A stretch of DNA of 64,000 nucleotides from Halorussus vallis (lineage in GTDB: Archaea; Halobacteriota; Halobacteria; Halobacteriales; Haladaptataceae): the NCBI RefSeq assembly GCF_024138165.1, contig NZ_CP100000.1, positions 3,224,001 to 3,288,000 on the forward strand, in the 5' to 3' direction. The stretch's first letter is position 1. Every line of letters begins with the position of its first letter. The position numbers were made by a program, and so were the translations under genes. The notes below the pieces were generated by a model that searched no databases, was not told where the DNA came from, and was given only the letters and a program-made list of their open reading frames with translations. Below are positions 23,701 to 31,353 of this stretch, in pieces.

Positions 23701-24460
23701 TGAGGAAAGTGAGTACTCTGATCGCCAGCTCGCGTTCCTGCAGGCAGTCCACTCTGCCCATCAGGGTGAGTACGACCCCGAATGGGAGTACGATATCTGC
23801 TGGGACGATATGACTCGTCTTCAGGAGTACGTTGGCATCGAGGCCGAGGAAGTGCAAGACCTCCTCGACGATGACTTGCTGACTCTCGACTGCACGCATC
23901 CTCACCGCCTGTATACGGTCACAGCTGAGGGACGAAATGAAATTCAGGTCGCCTATCGGGAGGGCCTTGCATATGGCCATGGCGTCGGTGACCTCGGAGA
24001 ATCGAGTCTCCACCGTGTGATGGTAGAGTTCGGTCGTCGATACGTCGAAGAAGCCTACGCGAACGATGCTGAATCTGATGTGGTGGAGGTCGTTCCGTAC
24101 TATGAGCTCGATGATGGACACCGATTAGATGTTGCGGGCCTGGATGTTGATGGAACCATCCGGGCAGTACTTGAAGCCGAACGTGTCAACCACGATGTAC
24201 TCCGGGCTGTGCCGGAGGATTACGATAAGATGGCGGCGTTCGACCCTGAGGATGCAATTTGGGTTGTGAAGAACCGCGATGCCGCCCACGACGTACTGGA
24301 GGCGTTGAATGATCCACCGACCGGCGAGATTCGTGTCGAGAAGACGTACAGTCGCTCGTCACCGCCTCGGGCGTTCCGCCTTGATGCCCCAGGTTGTTCG
24401 CAGATTCATACGCTTCAGTACCTTCGAGACACGGTGCTCGAATTAGAACCGCCGAACTGA
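20732..24460 (+). CDS. HerA/VirB4-like DNA-translocating ATPase (5' end abnormal)
   Basis: The frame is open from 20732, directly after an in-frame TAA, but contains no ATG, GTG or TTG until the GTG at 21374. Translation of the upstream part (EYIQIQPTTDQISPDGVENH, VRRLHRFARE, TIEWLIVATSDETLEYYVGI) looks like genuine protein continuous with the rest, so about 214 codons lack a normal start. Past the GTG, Walker A is AWFGKTGSGKSTSLIR, a P-loop aspartate segment SILIDRKGDGMP follows, Walker B-like NLYIEEAADVA and a motif with LLAQSRGFSLSVTLAMQFPA. Residues after about 700 include a CxxC zinc-ribbon-like pair (CTGCESRHD) and a winged-helix/nuclease-like tail. Such proteins pump DNA in conjugation or defence. 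It converges with a primase-polymerase gene. Confidence 0.8.
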   Translation, partial: RGALRGRRIASPPNDSAGDASSANTPAPREYIQIQPTTDQISPDGVENHVRRLHRFARESDDRSWHGRLRSKEPQTPKTIEWLIVATSDETLEYYVGIHGSENSSLDSLEGVLRGIFPDSYEFSRETVDPDILLDNSLGPTETATDKEGRPEGEAPPESSVASIEFYSQGERREDWQTRLTPYSDFQTDDSDARPPLTAVVETLATTDVPVVFQVLLRPKPDWTLKADLRRRKLEKGEESFLGRVVESLFVPNSPTEETTAQTQPVTPENQRRLDELDEKETRHCFSVNVRAVATARDPAAASSAVGSLSTALEPIGHSCYQLAVETNEAAPRDAESNRTNALGTLDAIRDREFHEMQTGFWTRLPGRGTGSPEIIAAPDEVPNFCLLGGAGLTSNAKRALDLTPGERTAVPRPPSEHLEPYLVPGLTLGRPLTQDNAPDTELLSLPPALQPLHVAWFGKTGSGKSTSLIRAMLDNHVANDGPSILIDRKGDGMPIEYLRAHYATYGTLENIYFFDCAEVLPALSFFDIRPQLAVGVDRATAVQDVVDHYIELLIGIMGRNRFERAVRSPDIIRYLVKALFDPVHGSDAFSHRDLQRTAMRMADTQDAPPVSDEDLAVLLGGVVTTSQRSFVEVMQGVLNRIEKVPLDDRLAELFNHVPDGGDETDSQFDFFDVLEENAVVLMDTSGLRTESRRALTLVVLSNLWTALRRRKHLHTKRGASRTDSETGEETQDPSLVNLYIEEAADVAASGLMTDLLAQSRGFSLSVTLAMQFPAQVRNADTEAYAEILNNISTIVTGNVAVDADLERRLATEGMPPSEVGNRLRALRRGQWFATLPAGFNDPEPRPFLLESAPLPAGHPEGDAPLSETQALAFDALVDVVRDQTRLEAGLDMLGDEPPTNTDVQNEVSESSSPSTERVDSALPYTKRLPVCIRYDEAVHAIVCTGCESRHDPSFAGVKRGVECCSSLERIDRKDFPISSTNLMLSAREREESEYSDRQLAFLQAVHSAHQGEYDPEWEYDICWDDMTRLQEYVGIEAEEVQDLLDDDLLTLDCTHPHRLYTVTAEGRNEIQVAYREGLAYGHGVGDLGESSLHRVMVEFGRRYVEEAYANDAESDVVEVVPYYELDDGHRLDVAGLDVDGTIRAVLEAERVNHDVLRAVPEDYDKMAAFDPEDAIWVVKNRDAAHDVLEALNDPPTGEIRVEKTYSRSSPPRAFRLDAPGCSQIHTLQYLRDTVLELEPPN

Positions 24461-24476
24461 GACTGATTCTCGGTTT

Positions 24477-25715
24477 TCAACGAGACGAGGTGAAGATATG
24501 CTTGAGACGAGCAACGATGCCACGAGAGACGGACGTTACTTCCTGAACCTCGTTTTCGAGCGCCTTGCGTTTCGAACGTTCTGTGTCGCGCTCATCACGA
24601 AGGCGCGCGTTCTCTGTTTCGAGTTCCCGAAGCTGACGTTCAAGTGTACTAATCGTCTTGATACGTTCCTGCTCACGTTCGTAGGTAGAGTTTCTGTCTT
24701 GCGAAGGACGGACATCGACTGCCGAAGAAGACGATCCCGCCGAATCGACTGTGACAGTGGTGTCTTCTGGCCGCGCCTCGTCGGGTTTCTCACTCGGCGA
24801 GTAGTGCTCGTTGGTCACCTGAACCGCTCGATCGATGGTCGTCTCGCCATACGTACTGCCGTCGGCGTAGTGGACGACATCCCACTTCTCACGGAGCAGT
24901 CCAGATTGTCGAAACAGCCGATCCATTTGGGTCGTGTCTCCACCGGTCCAGAACGCGAGGAGGCACGCAAGCGCCATGTCTGCTTCAGAGTTGCTGTCGT
25001 ACCCATGCGTTTCACCGCGCCACAGACGTTCGAATTTCGCGCTGTTTGATGCAGCTCTGGCACGAGAGAGTAGTTCTTCGTCTGAAAGTCGACTCTCCGA
25101 TGATGAAGCTGACTGTGGTTCGGTGGAGCCGTTAGAATGTCCTGGCTCGTCAGGGGTCGATACTTCGTCTTCATCTTCGTCTGCGACGTGCTCGGCGTAC
25201 ACCCCGGAGAGGGCGTCTGTCCGTTCGATAATCTTCGTGGGTGTCGTCTCAACGTGGCTTGCAGTCACCGTGAAGAATCGAGCAGTCTCATAGAGTTCGA
25301 TATCACCGCGTCGATTTCGGCCAAGGGGGAGTTCACCCTCGATGAGCACGTGGAACCCCGTTCCTGAAGGACTGACCTCGGTGTAGGAGTTGAGTTTGTG
25401 GATGATATCCGACGCCCAGTCCTTCGGCGTTTCTGTCTTGGGATTTCGTGCATCGTCGAGGTCGATTCCGACGAATGGGTCGTGGCCACAGAAGACGAAA
25501 CCGAGCCCTTCAGCAGCACCGTTGAGTGCATATTCATGTGCCGTCTCGAAACTCCCCCACGTTTCGTCGTCGGTTGTGGATGCATAGCGACCGGTATAGG
25601 GATTAACGGGGATTTTCGTCTTCTTCTCGCCGCGAGTCTGTTCTCGCCAGCAAACCCATTGGTCGTATTCGAGAAGTGATTCCGGGATGTCGGAGGCCGT
25701 TGGCAGTGTCGTCAT
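24477..25715 (-). CDS. Primase-polymerase-like protein (NrS-1 polymerase family type)
   Basis: The 412-residue product starts MTTLPTASDIPESLLEYDQW. It has a prim-pol core: KKTKIPVNPYTGRYASTTDD, then GLGFVFCGHDPFVGIDLDDA with the catalytic D-L-D, then YTEVSPSGTGFHVLIEGELP with the His motif, and IELYETARFFTVTASH. The C-terminal helical domain (ARAASNSAKFERLWRGETHG, ALACLLAFWTGGDTTQMDRL) matches the helix-bundle domain of phage NrS-1 polymerase, and the tail is a coiled coil (TLERQLRELETENARLRDER). The frame extends to 25826, with further ATGs at 25739 and 25736. It probably primes replication of a plasmid or provirus; the adjacent HerA-like gene supports an extrachromosomal origin. Confidence 0.85.
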   Translation of the reverse strand: MTTLPTASDIPESLLEYDQWVCWREQTRGEKKTKIPVNPYTGRYASTTDDETWGSFETAHEYALNGAAEGLGFVFCGHDPFVGIDLDDARNPKTETPKDWASDIIHKLNSYTEVSPSGTGFHVLIEGELPLGRNRRGDIELYETARFFTVTASHVETTPTKIIERTDALSGVYAEHVADEDEDEVSTPDEPGHSNGSTEPQSASSSESRLSDEELLSRARAASNSAKFERLWRGETHGYDSNSEADMALACLLAFWTGGDTTQMDRLFRQSGLLREKWDVVHYADGSTYGETTIDRAVQVTNEHYSPSEKPDEARPEDTTVTVDSAGSSSSAVDVRPSQDRNSTYEREQERIKTISTLERQLRELETENARLRDERDTERSKRKALENEVQEVTSVSRGIVARLKHIFTSSR

Positions 25716-25826
25716 CTCTGGGGTTGGGCTTCTCATCATCGGGAGACGTCCGAGTACTGAGTGACGTATTCCACTACTGCAGGCAGAGTATTTCATGCTA
25801 TTCTGCCCCGAAATGATGTGATACAA

Positions 25827-26521
25827 GGTAAATTGTTCACCAGCACAATATCGAACATCTACACCCCGGGAAAACGGACCACCAGTGGCTGAGAACCTTC
25901 GACTGGTCTGCTAGTGGACTCTCTGCTCGTCTACACCCGCTGATTCTCCCGGGAGAAGGACTGTTGTGGAGAGATGTAGAAAAACGGGGATGGATCTGCT
26001 GTCAGCGGCAGTACGCTGGTCGGCACGTCGAACGATGAATCGGTGATAGAAGGCTTGAAGGCCAGTAATTAGATTTCTCGGAGAGTGGAACGTCTACGGG
26101 CGAAAACGGCGATATCGACATAGAAAGTGGGGTGTATCCCCAGATTTCACCGCCGATGATTATTACACAGTGCTTGCCAGAGATGCCGTATGCGATCCAG
26201 AAAACGTACTAGTGCAGGTTAGAAGCTCCGTTCTATTGAATCTCGGTGTAATTACCGTTTGAGTTGTTCCATGGAGTATAGACGGCTAACCCCTCAAATT
26301 CGACACTGTATCCGGTGATGTACCGTCAAATTCGGTATTCAGATGTGAACAACCGGACTCGGTGGTTTCTGCCTCTCTCCCTCTCGGGCAATGCGTAAAC
26401 GGAGACCCTTGGATACAACCGCTCTCCTCCGTCGAGACCCCAAACCAAGCGCCTATTGCGCGACCGCCAGAACCCCAGTAAACTCTGAACCGGGATACCG
26501 TACGCTACACCCCTCAACAAA
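25827..26521. other. AT-rich non-coding stretch
   Basis: Nearly 700 bases between the primase-polymerase and a small ORF without a supported gene. It contains short inverted segments such as GGGAGAAGGACTGTTGTGGAG near 25950 against CTCTCCACAACAG-like complements, but no clear family. A plus-strand ORF at 26391-26675 overlaps the next gene on the other strand and is not supported. The region could hold an origin for the flanking replication genes; no iterons were recognised. Confidence 0.4.
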
Positions 26522-26932
26522 CTACATCTCCCGGAAAGAAGGTGAATTCGTATCTGGTTCGATGATAACCGAAGACAATGAGAACACGAGAATCGAATGG
26601 ACTGAAGGGGTGTATGGAAGTATTGACGAGATTGAAAACGCCTGTTCTGAGTCGAACCTGAGCGTGTACCTGTAATAGCGATCATCGTACTGCAGTAACC
26701 GATGCTGGCTATCTGACTCGGCAAGACCGTCCTTAGTGATATTACCATCGAGGTACGCCCACTTATCGAGTTGCTTCAGTATGGATTTGAAAGCAGACGA
26801 GTAGGGGTGTGATTCACGATATGAATCTCCCCGTGCATGAAGAATGATTTCGCGTTCCTTTGAGGAGAGATTCTCACGATTCAATTGTGAATCAAGCAAC
26901 ACTGCCTGAAGAGCCTCTATGGGACTCACCAT
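26522..26932 (-). CDS. Small uncharacterised protein
   Basis: The frame from the ATG at 26932 gives 136 residues (MVSPIEALQAVLLDSQLNRE, LSSKEREIILHARGDSYRES), which look like an ordinary helical protein. Residues upstream in the open frame (to 26983) are encoded by GC-rich sequence shared with the next gene's 5' region. No motif was recognised. It marks the last AT-rich gene before the composition changes. Confidence 0.4.
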   Translation of the reverse strand: MVSPIEALQAVLLDSQLNRENLSSKEREIILHARGDSYRESHPYSSAFKSILKQLDKWAYLDGNITKDGLAESDSQHRLLQYDDRYYRYTLRFDSEQAFSISSILPYTPSVHSILVFSLSSVIIEPDTNSPSFREM

Positions 26933-26981
26933 CGGTCTGCGCCGGCAGGAATTGATAACCCCGCGGCGCGAACACCGGTCC

Positions 26982-27923
26982 ATGCCAGAATTGCACCCGG
27001 AGGCCAGCGCCTTCTTGGAAACCGTCGACGCCCTTCCGCAACCGCCCCGCTACGCGCTCACCGTCGAGAGCGCCCGCGAGGCGCTGCGGGAACTGTTCGC
27101 CGACGCAGAACGGGACGCCGAGGTCGAGGAAATGAGCGAGTTTACGATCCCCGGTCCGGTGGGGAATCTCCCCGTCCGCCTGTACACACCACGGGCCAAC
27201 GCGCCGCACCCGACGCTGGTGTTCTACCACGGCGGCGGCTGGGTGGTCGGCGATCTGGACACCCACGACAATGTCTGCAGGGCGCTGTGTGCTGGCGCCG
27301 ACTGCGCGGTCGTCAGCGTCGACTACCGTCTCGCGCCCGAGCATCCGTTCCCCGCAGCTGTCGAGGACGCCTACGCGGCCCTGAAGTGGGTCGCCGAGCA
27401 CGGCGAGGGAGCGACGCTGGATACGGATCGCCTCGCCGTGGGCGGCGACAGCGCCGGAGGGAACCTCGCCGCCGCGACCGCCCTACTGGCCCGCGACCGC
27501 AACGGGCCGGCCCTGACTCACCAGTCCCTGATTTACCCTGCCGTAGCGTCGATGGGCGTCCAGGAGTTCCCGAGTTACGAGGAGAACGGCCGGGGCTACC
27601 TGCTGGAGATGCCCGGGATGGAGTGGTACTGGGAGCGGTACGTCCAGTCGCGGGTCCACGAGCGCAATCCGTACCTTGCGCCACTGCTGGCAAGCGACCA
27701 TTCGGACCTCCCGCCCGCGACGGTCCTCACGGCCGGATTCGATCCTCTCAGGGACGAAGGCCAAGCCTATGCCGACCGTTTGGAGGCGGCTGGTGTCCCC
27801 GTCGAACGACACCACCATGAGGGACAGATCCACGGGTTCGTCAGCCTAACTGACTTCATGAGCTCGGCTGACGACGCGCTGGACGACCTCGCCGCCGACC
27901 TGCGGACGGCATTCGAGGCGTAG
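26982..27923 (+). CDS. Alpha/beta hydrolase, hormone-sensitive-lipase family
   Basis: The 313-residue protein has the HSL/type IV esterase signature: oxyanion-hole FYHGGGWVVGDLDTHD, the nucleophile elbow VGGDSAGGNLAA, the acid residue in TAGFDPLRDEG and the base in EGQIHGFVSL. It is expected to hydrolyse short-chain carboxyl esters in the cytoplasm. The ATG at 26982 (MPELHPEASAFLETVDALPQ) fits HSL starts; the frame extends to 26919. It is the first GC-rich gene after the AT-rich island. Confidence 0.93.
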   Translation: MPELHPEASAFLETVDALPQPPRYALTVESAREALRELFADAERDAEVEEMSEFTIPGPVGNLPVRLYTPRANAPHPTLVFYHGGGWVVGDLDTHDNVCRALCAGADCAVVSVDYRLAPEHPFPAAVEDAYAALKWVAEHGEGATLDTDRLAVGGDSAGGNLAAATALLARDRNGPALTHQSLIYPAVASMGVQEFPSYEENGRGYLLEMPGMEWYWERYVQSRVHERNPYLAPLLASDHSDLPPATVLTAGFDPLRDEGQAYADRLEAAGVPVERHHHEGQIHGFVSLTDFMSSADDALDDLAADLRTAFEA

Positions 27924-27965
27924 GATCCCGCCCGGTAGCTCCGAATCCCGTTCGCGAATTCCTCT

Positions 27966-28217
27966 CAGGTCGAGTCGGGGACCGCCTACCGCGTCGCGTA
28001 CAACCAATCGGCGGCCGACGCCTGACGTCGGGAGAACTGTCCGTCTGGCCCGAACCGGCAGTTCGGCGCGTGCGAGGCTCGGCAGGGCGCGGTCGTCCAG
28101 GAGCGCGCAGGCGAGACGCACGTACTGGCGGTCACGTTCGACGTCCAGGTGACGACAGAGCGCGGGACGACCGAGATGACGCTCGTCGTCGAAGCGGTCG
28201 ACCGGTCGTCGAAATAA
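27966..28217 (+). pseudogene. Broken gene remnant with in-frame TGA
   Basis: In one frame the sequence reads QVESGTAYRVAYNQSAADA, a TGA, then RRENCPSGPNRQFGACEARQ and GETHVLAVTFDVQVTTERGT followed by EMTLVVEAVDRSSK and a stop. The clean beta-strand-like C-terminus suggests a real protein domain whose 5' part is lost and whose frame is broken. The original family was not recognised. Confidence 0.5.
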
Positions 28218-28239
28218 CGAGAAGAGCGTCGAGAAACCG

Positions 28240-29493
28240 CTATGCCAGGACGAACGTCTGCTGGGCGGTGTCCGTCTTCCCGTTCTCGTCCTCGACTTCG
28301 AGGGTCACCGTGAACCGCCCGCAGACCGACGGCGGCGTCATCTCGACGGTTTCGCCGGTCGCGTCGAACGTTCCGTCGCCGTCCAGGTCCCAGCGGTAAG
28401 TCGCGATGTCGCTGTCACCGTTCGGGTCGGTCGAGGTACCGGCGTCGAGGGTCACCGTCTCGTCCGAGCCGATGGGTTCGGAGGCGGCGTCCTTCGGCGT
28501 GGTCTGTATCTCGGCGGTCGGTGCCTCGTTCGGCGCGTCGCCGGACCCGCCGTCTCCGCTACCGTCTTCGCTACCGTCTTCGCCGCCGTCGCCACTTCCG
28601 TCACTTCCATCTCCACTGCCACCGTCGCCACTGCCGTCTCCGCCGCCGTCGCTACCACCGTCGCCATCTCCGCTTCCGTCGTCTCCGTCCCCGCCGCCTC
28701 CGTCGCCCGTCGCGAACAGTTCGTCCTCGACCAGTTGGCGGACGAGGTGCTGGTGCCACTTCACCCGCTGGTCGACGGGGACGCCCTGCGTCGTGACCTC
28801 GGCGAGGTAGCCCGTCGCGCCGGCGTCGCGGGCGGCCTTGTGGCTGAACAGGCCGTCCAGCCCCCGGTCGGGAGCGGAGAACGGCGCGACGCCGAACTCG
28901 TAGCGCCGTTCGGAGACATAGTGTTCGTTCACGTACCGGGTCGCGGCTTCGGCTTCCTGTCTGGCCGCGTCGCCCCACGAGTGGAACAGCGCTTGCCCCA
29001 CGCCGCCGACCATGTCGCCGTCCCAGATGCCGGTCGACTCGTGGAGGTCGACGACCACGTCCGGGGCGAACCGCTCGACGACGCCCCAGACGGCCCGGGC
29101 GAGTTCGGTTTCGGGGGTTTCGCCGGTCGGGAACTGGCGGTTCAGGTCGACGCCGCCGTCGGCGACGCGCTGGTCCTGCGTTACGGCGAGCGCGTTCGCC
29201 CGGGGGATGGTCACCAGCGTCCCGCGGTCGATGTCCCACTGGGCTATCTCTTCTGCGGCCAGATAGCCCGCGGCCTCGTTGCCGTGCATCCCGCCGACCA
29301 CGAGCGCGGTCGGACCGGACTCGCTGGCCCGCGTCACGCGTACCGTCGTCTCTTGCTCGGTACCGCTCATAATGGTGTACGAGTCCCGCGAAAGACCGCT
29401 GCTCTGGGTCTTGCCGCTCGTCTGGAGCGCACCGACGCCGAGTAGTCCCGCACCGCCTGCAGCCATCAGAAAGGTCCGACGTGTACTAGGCAT
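28240..29493 (-). CDS. Tat-exported AstE/aspartoacylase-like zinc hydrolase with PKD domain
   Basis: The 417-residue protein has a Tat leader (STRRTFLMAAGGAGLLGVGA). The catalytic domain at about 55-260 belongs to the succinylglutamate desuccinylase/aspartoacylase fold of M14-like carboxypeptidases: GGMHGNEAAG with His70 and Glu73, VVDLHEST with His151 and YLAEVTTQG with Glu232 as the general base. A linker of Gly, Asp and Ser repeats (about 263-315) leads to a PKD-like domain (IATYRWDLDGDGTFDATGET, VTLEVEDENGKTD). It probably hydrolyses an amide or ester outside the cell, with PKD as a binding or spacing module. The linker DNA is low-complexity. Confidence 0.85.
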   Translation of the reverse strand: MPSTRRTFLMAAGGAGLLGVGALQTSGKTQSSGLSRDSYTIMSGTEQETTVRVTRASESGPTALVVGGMHGNEAAGYLAAEEIAQWDIDRGTLVTIPRANALAVTQDQRVADGGVDLNRQFPTGETPETELARAVWGVVERFAPDVVVDLHESTGIWDGDMVGGVGQALFHSWGDAARQEAEAATRYVNEHYVSERRYEFGVAPFSAPDRGLDGLFSHKAARDAGATGYLAEVTTQGVPVDQRVKWHQHLVRQLVEDELFATGDGGGGDGDDGSGDGDGGSDGGGDGSGDGGSGDGSDGSGDGGEDGSEDGSGDGGSGDAPNEAPTAEIQTTPKDAASEPIGSDETVTLDAGTSTDPNGDSDIATYRWDLDGDGTFDATGETVEMTPPSVCGRFTVTLEVEDENGKTDTAQQTFVLA

Positions 29494-29780
29494 GAGTCTA
29501 CGACTGACTCTTGGAGCATCACTCCTTCTTGTTTTTGGCCATTCATCCGGAAATACGCTGGGAAAATCTAGAATTCAAAGACTATCTGGATTTGATTTCC
29601 AAAAAGTGTGTTCTACGGTACTGTCCTCGGACAACCGGTGACCACGGCGGGACGCGTCCGAAATTACGTTACGACCTTCGAAACGGTGTCGGGGCGTTCC
29701 GAGCGTTCGCCCGGAGAAACTCCATCGCTCTCGGTCCTCCCATCGCCCCCGAACGAACTCGACAGCGACGACACACTACT

Positions 29781-30026
29781 TTACTCGAAGATTCGCTCCT
29801 TCTCTCGCGACCGTGACTGCGACCCGCCCGACCCGCCGTTCCCGCCGGAGAGTTTCGTGTACGCATAGTAGGCCAGGTACACCAGGAGGGCCAGCGCGAC
29901 GACCGTGACGAGGGTGCTGACCAGCCACGAGAGGAAGCCCAGCACCACGGCCACGATCTTCGCGACGACCCAGAGGCCGAGGAGGCCGAGCAGGAGCCAG
30001 CCGCCGATTCGAATCCACCGGTTCAT
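29781..30026 (-). CDS. Small membrane protein
   Basis: The 81-residue product starts MNRWIRIGGWLLLGLLGLWV and has two membrane segments in the first 55 residues, then a Gly/Ser-rich linker and a charged tail (SRSREKERIFE). The ATG at 30026 is favoured over a start at 30047. Family membership was not recognised. It diverges from the DUF389 gene by about 105 bases. Confidence 0.6.
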   Translation of the reverse strand: MNRWIRIGGWLLLGLLGLWVVAKIVAVVLGFLSWLVSTLVTVVALALLVYLAYYAYTKLSGGNGGSGGSQSRSREKERIFE

Positions 30027-30130
30027 ACCGCGACGGTTTCGTTTCAATCATCATACCATTTTCGGCTCTCCTTCCCGCGGAGGGGCCGGAAACGGCATTT
30101 GTCACGCTCACCGATATGTTCGAACGTGAG

Positions 30131-31054
30131 ATGCGTCTCGTACAGATTCTCATTAAGGACGAACATCGAGAGGACGTGTTCGACGCTCTAGACGAGAGCG
30201 GAGTGGACTTCGTGGCGCTCCGTACGGACCGGCGCGACGCCAGCCTCGTTGCCTTTCCGCTCCCGTCCGGCGCCGTCGAAGAGATAATGAGCCAACTGCG
30301 GGAGGTGGGCGTCGACACCGACCGGTACACCATGATCAGCAACCTCGAAGCCGCGCTCACGTCGAACTTCGACGAACTGGAGAAGCGCTACACCGAAGGC
30401 CCCGACGCGGAGTCGCGCGTCGCTCGCGGCGAACTCCGGACGGCCGCTCGCGAGATCGAACCGGACCGAACGATGTTCATGGTCCAGGCTGTCCTGAGCG
30501 CGACCGTGGCGGCCGCGGGCCTCCTGCTCGACTCCGCGATCGCCATCGTCGGCTCGATGGTGATCTCGCCGTTCACCAGTTCGCTACTGTCCGCCGCCCT
30601 CGGCGCTATCATCGGCGACTGGAACCTCTCGCTGGACGGGTTGAAATCGCAGGTGCTCGGCCTGACGCTCGCGGCCCTCGCCGCCGGCGGCGGCGGTCTC
30701 ATCGCCCGCGAAGCCGCGCTCGTACAGCCGAACCGCGCGGTCCTCCACATGCACCAGATTACGCAGTTCAGTTCGCCGAACCTGCTGTTGCTCACGATCG
30801 CGGTCACCGCGGGGGCCGCCAGTGCGATCGGCCTGGCGACGAACCAGGGAGTCGTGCTCGCCGGGGTGGCCGTCGCCGCCGCGGTCGTTCCCTCGGCCGC
30901 CACCGTCGGACTCGGCCTCGCCTGGCAGCAGCCCTCCGTCGCGTTCGGCGCGTTCCTCCTCTTACTCCTCAACATCGTGTCCATCAACGTCACCTCCGCC
31001 GTCACGTTCCTCCTGTTGGGCTATCGACCGTCGGTGCTCAAAGACGACCGATAG
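30131..31054 (+). CDS. DUF389 / TIGR00341 membrane protein
   Basis: The 307-residue protein has an N-terminal cytoplasmic ferredoxin-like domain (MRLVQILIKDEHREDVFDAL). It then carries the DUF389 membrane domain: MFMVQAVLSATVAAAGLLLD, SAIAIVGSMVISPFTSSLLS, AALGAIIGDWNLSLDGLKSQ. Several further hydrophobic segments end at LLLGYRPSVLKDDR. The SMVISPF segment is the family signature. The function of DUF389 proteins is unknown. A GTG/ATG at 30116 is an alternative start. Confidence 0.9.
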   Translation: MRLVQILIKDEHREDVFDALDESGVDFVALRTDRRDASLVAFPLPSGAVEEIMSQLREVGVDTDRYTMISNLEAALTSNFDELEKRYTEGPDAESRVARGELRTAAREIEPDRTMFMVQAVLSATVAAAGLLLDSAIAIVGSMVISPFTSSLLSAALGAIIGDWNLSLDGLKSQVLGLTLAALAAGGGGLIAREAALVQPNRAVLHMHQITQFSSPNLLLLTIAVTAGAASAIGLATNQGVVLAGVAVAAAVVPSAATVGLGLAWQQPSVAFGAFLLLLLNIVSINVTSAVTFLLLGYRPSVLKDDR

Positions 31055-31353
31055 GGCCGGCCTTCTCCGGGGCGACCGTACCTCTCTCGGACGTTACCGC
31101 ACCCGAAATCCCCGTATCGCTCGCGTCGCCGAACTCGCATCGCGTGCGTCTGGACGCGATACGGACGACCACCCCAGGCAACCTGACCGGCGGCAACCAG
31201 TCGTCGTTCGACGGATAGCCCGTCCTCTACGCGCGGCCGTTCCTATTCACTCGATTTGAGCGCCGCTCACGTGTAGACGGAATACGGTTCAGAGAGGAAA
31301 TCGGACGGCGAACGACGACCGAAGTGCGAGAGTCTCGGCAGGAGTGAACTACC

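Noticed and set aside
26391-26675. Plus-strand ORF of 94 codons opposite the small hypothetical gene
   Set aside because: No recognisable motif and no promoter; the minus-strand frame looks more protein-like, though neither is strong.
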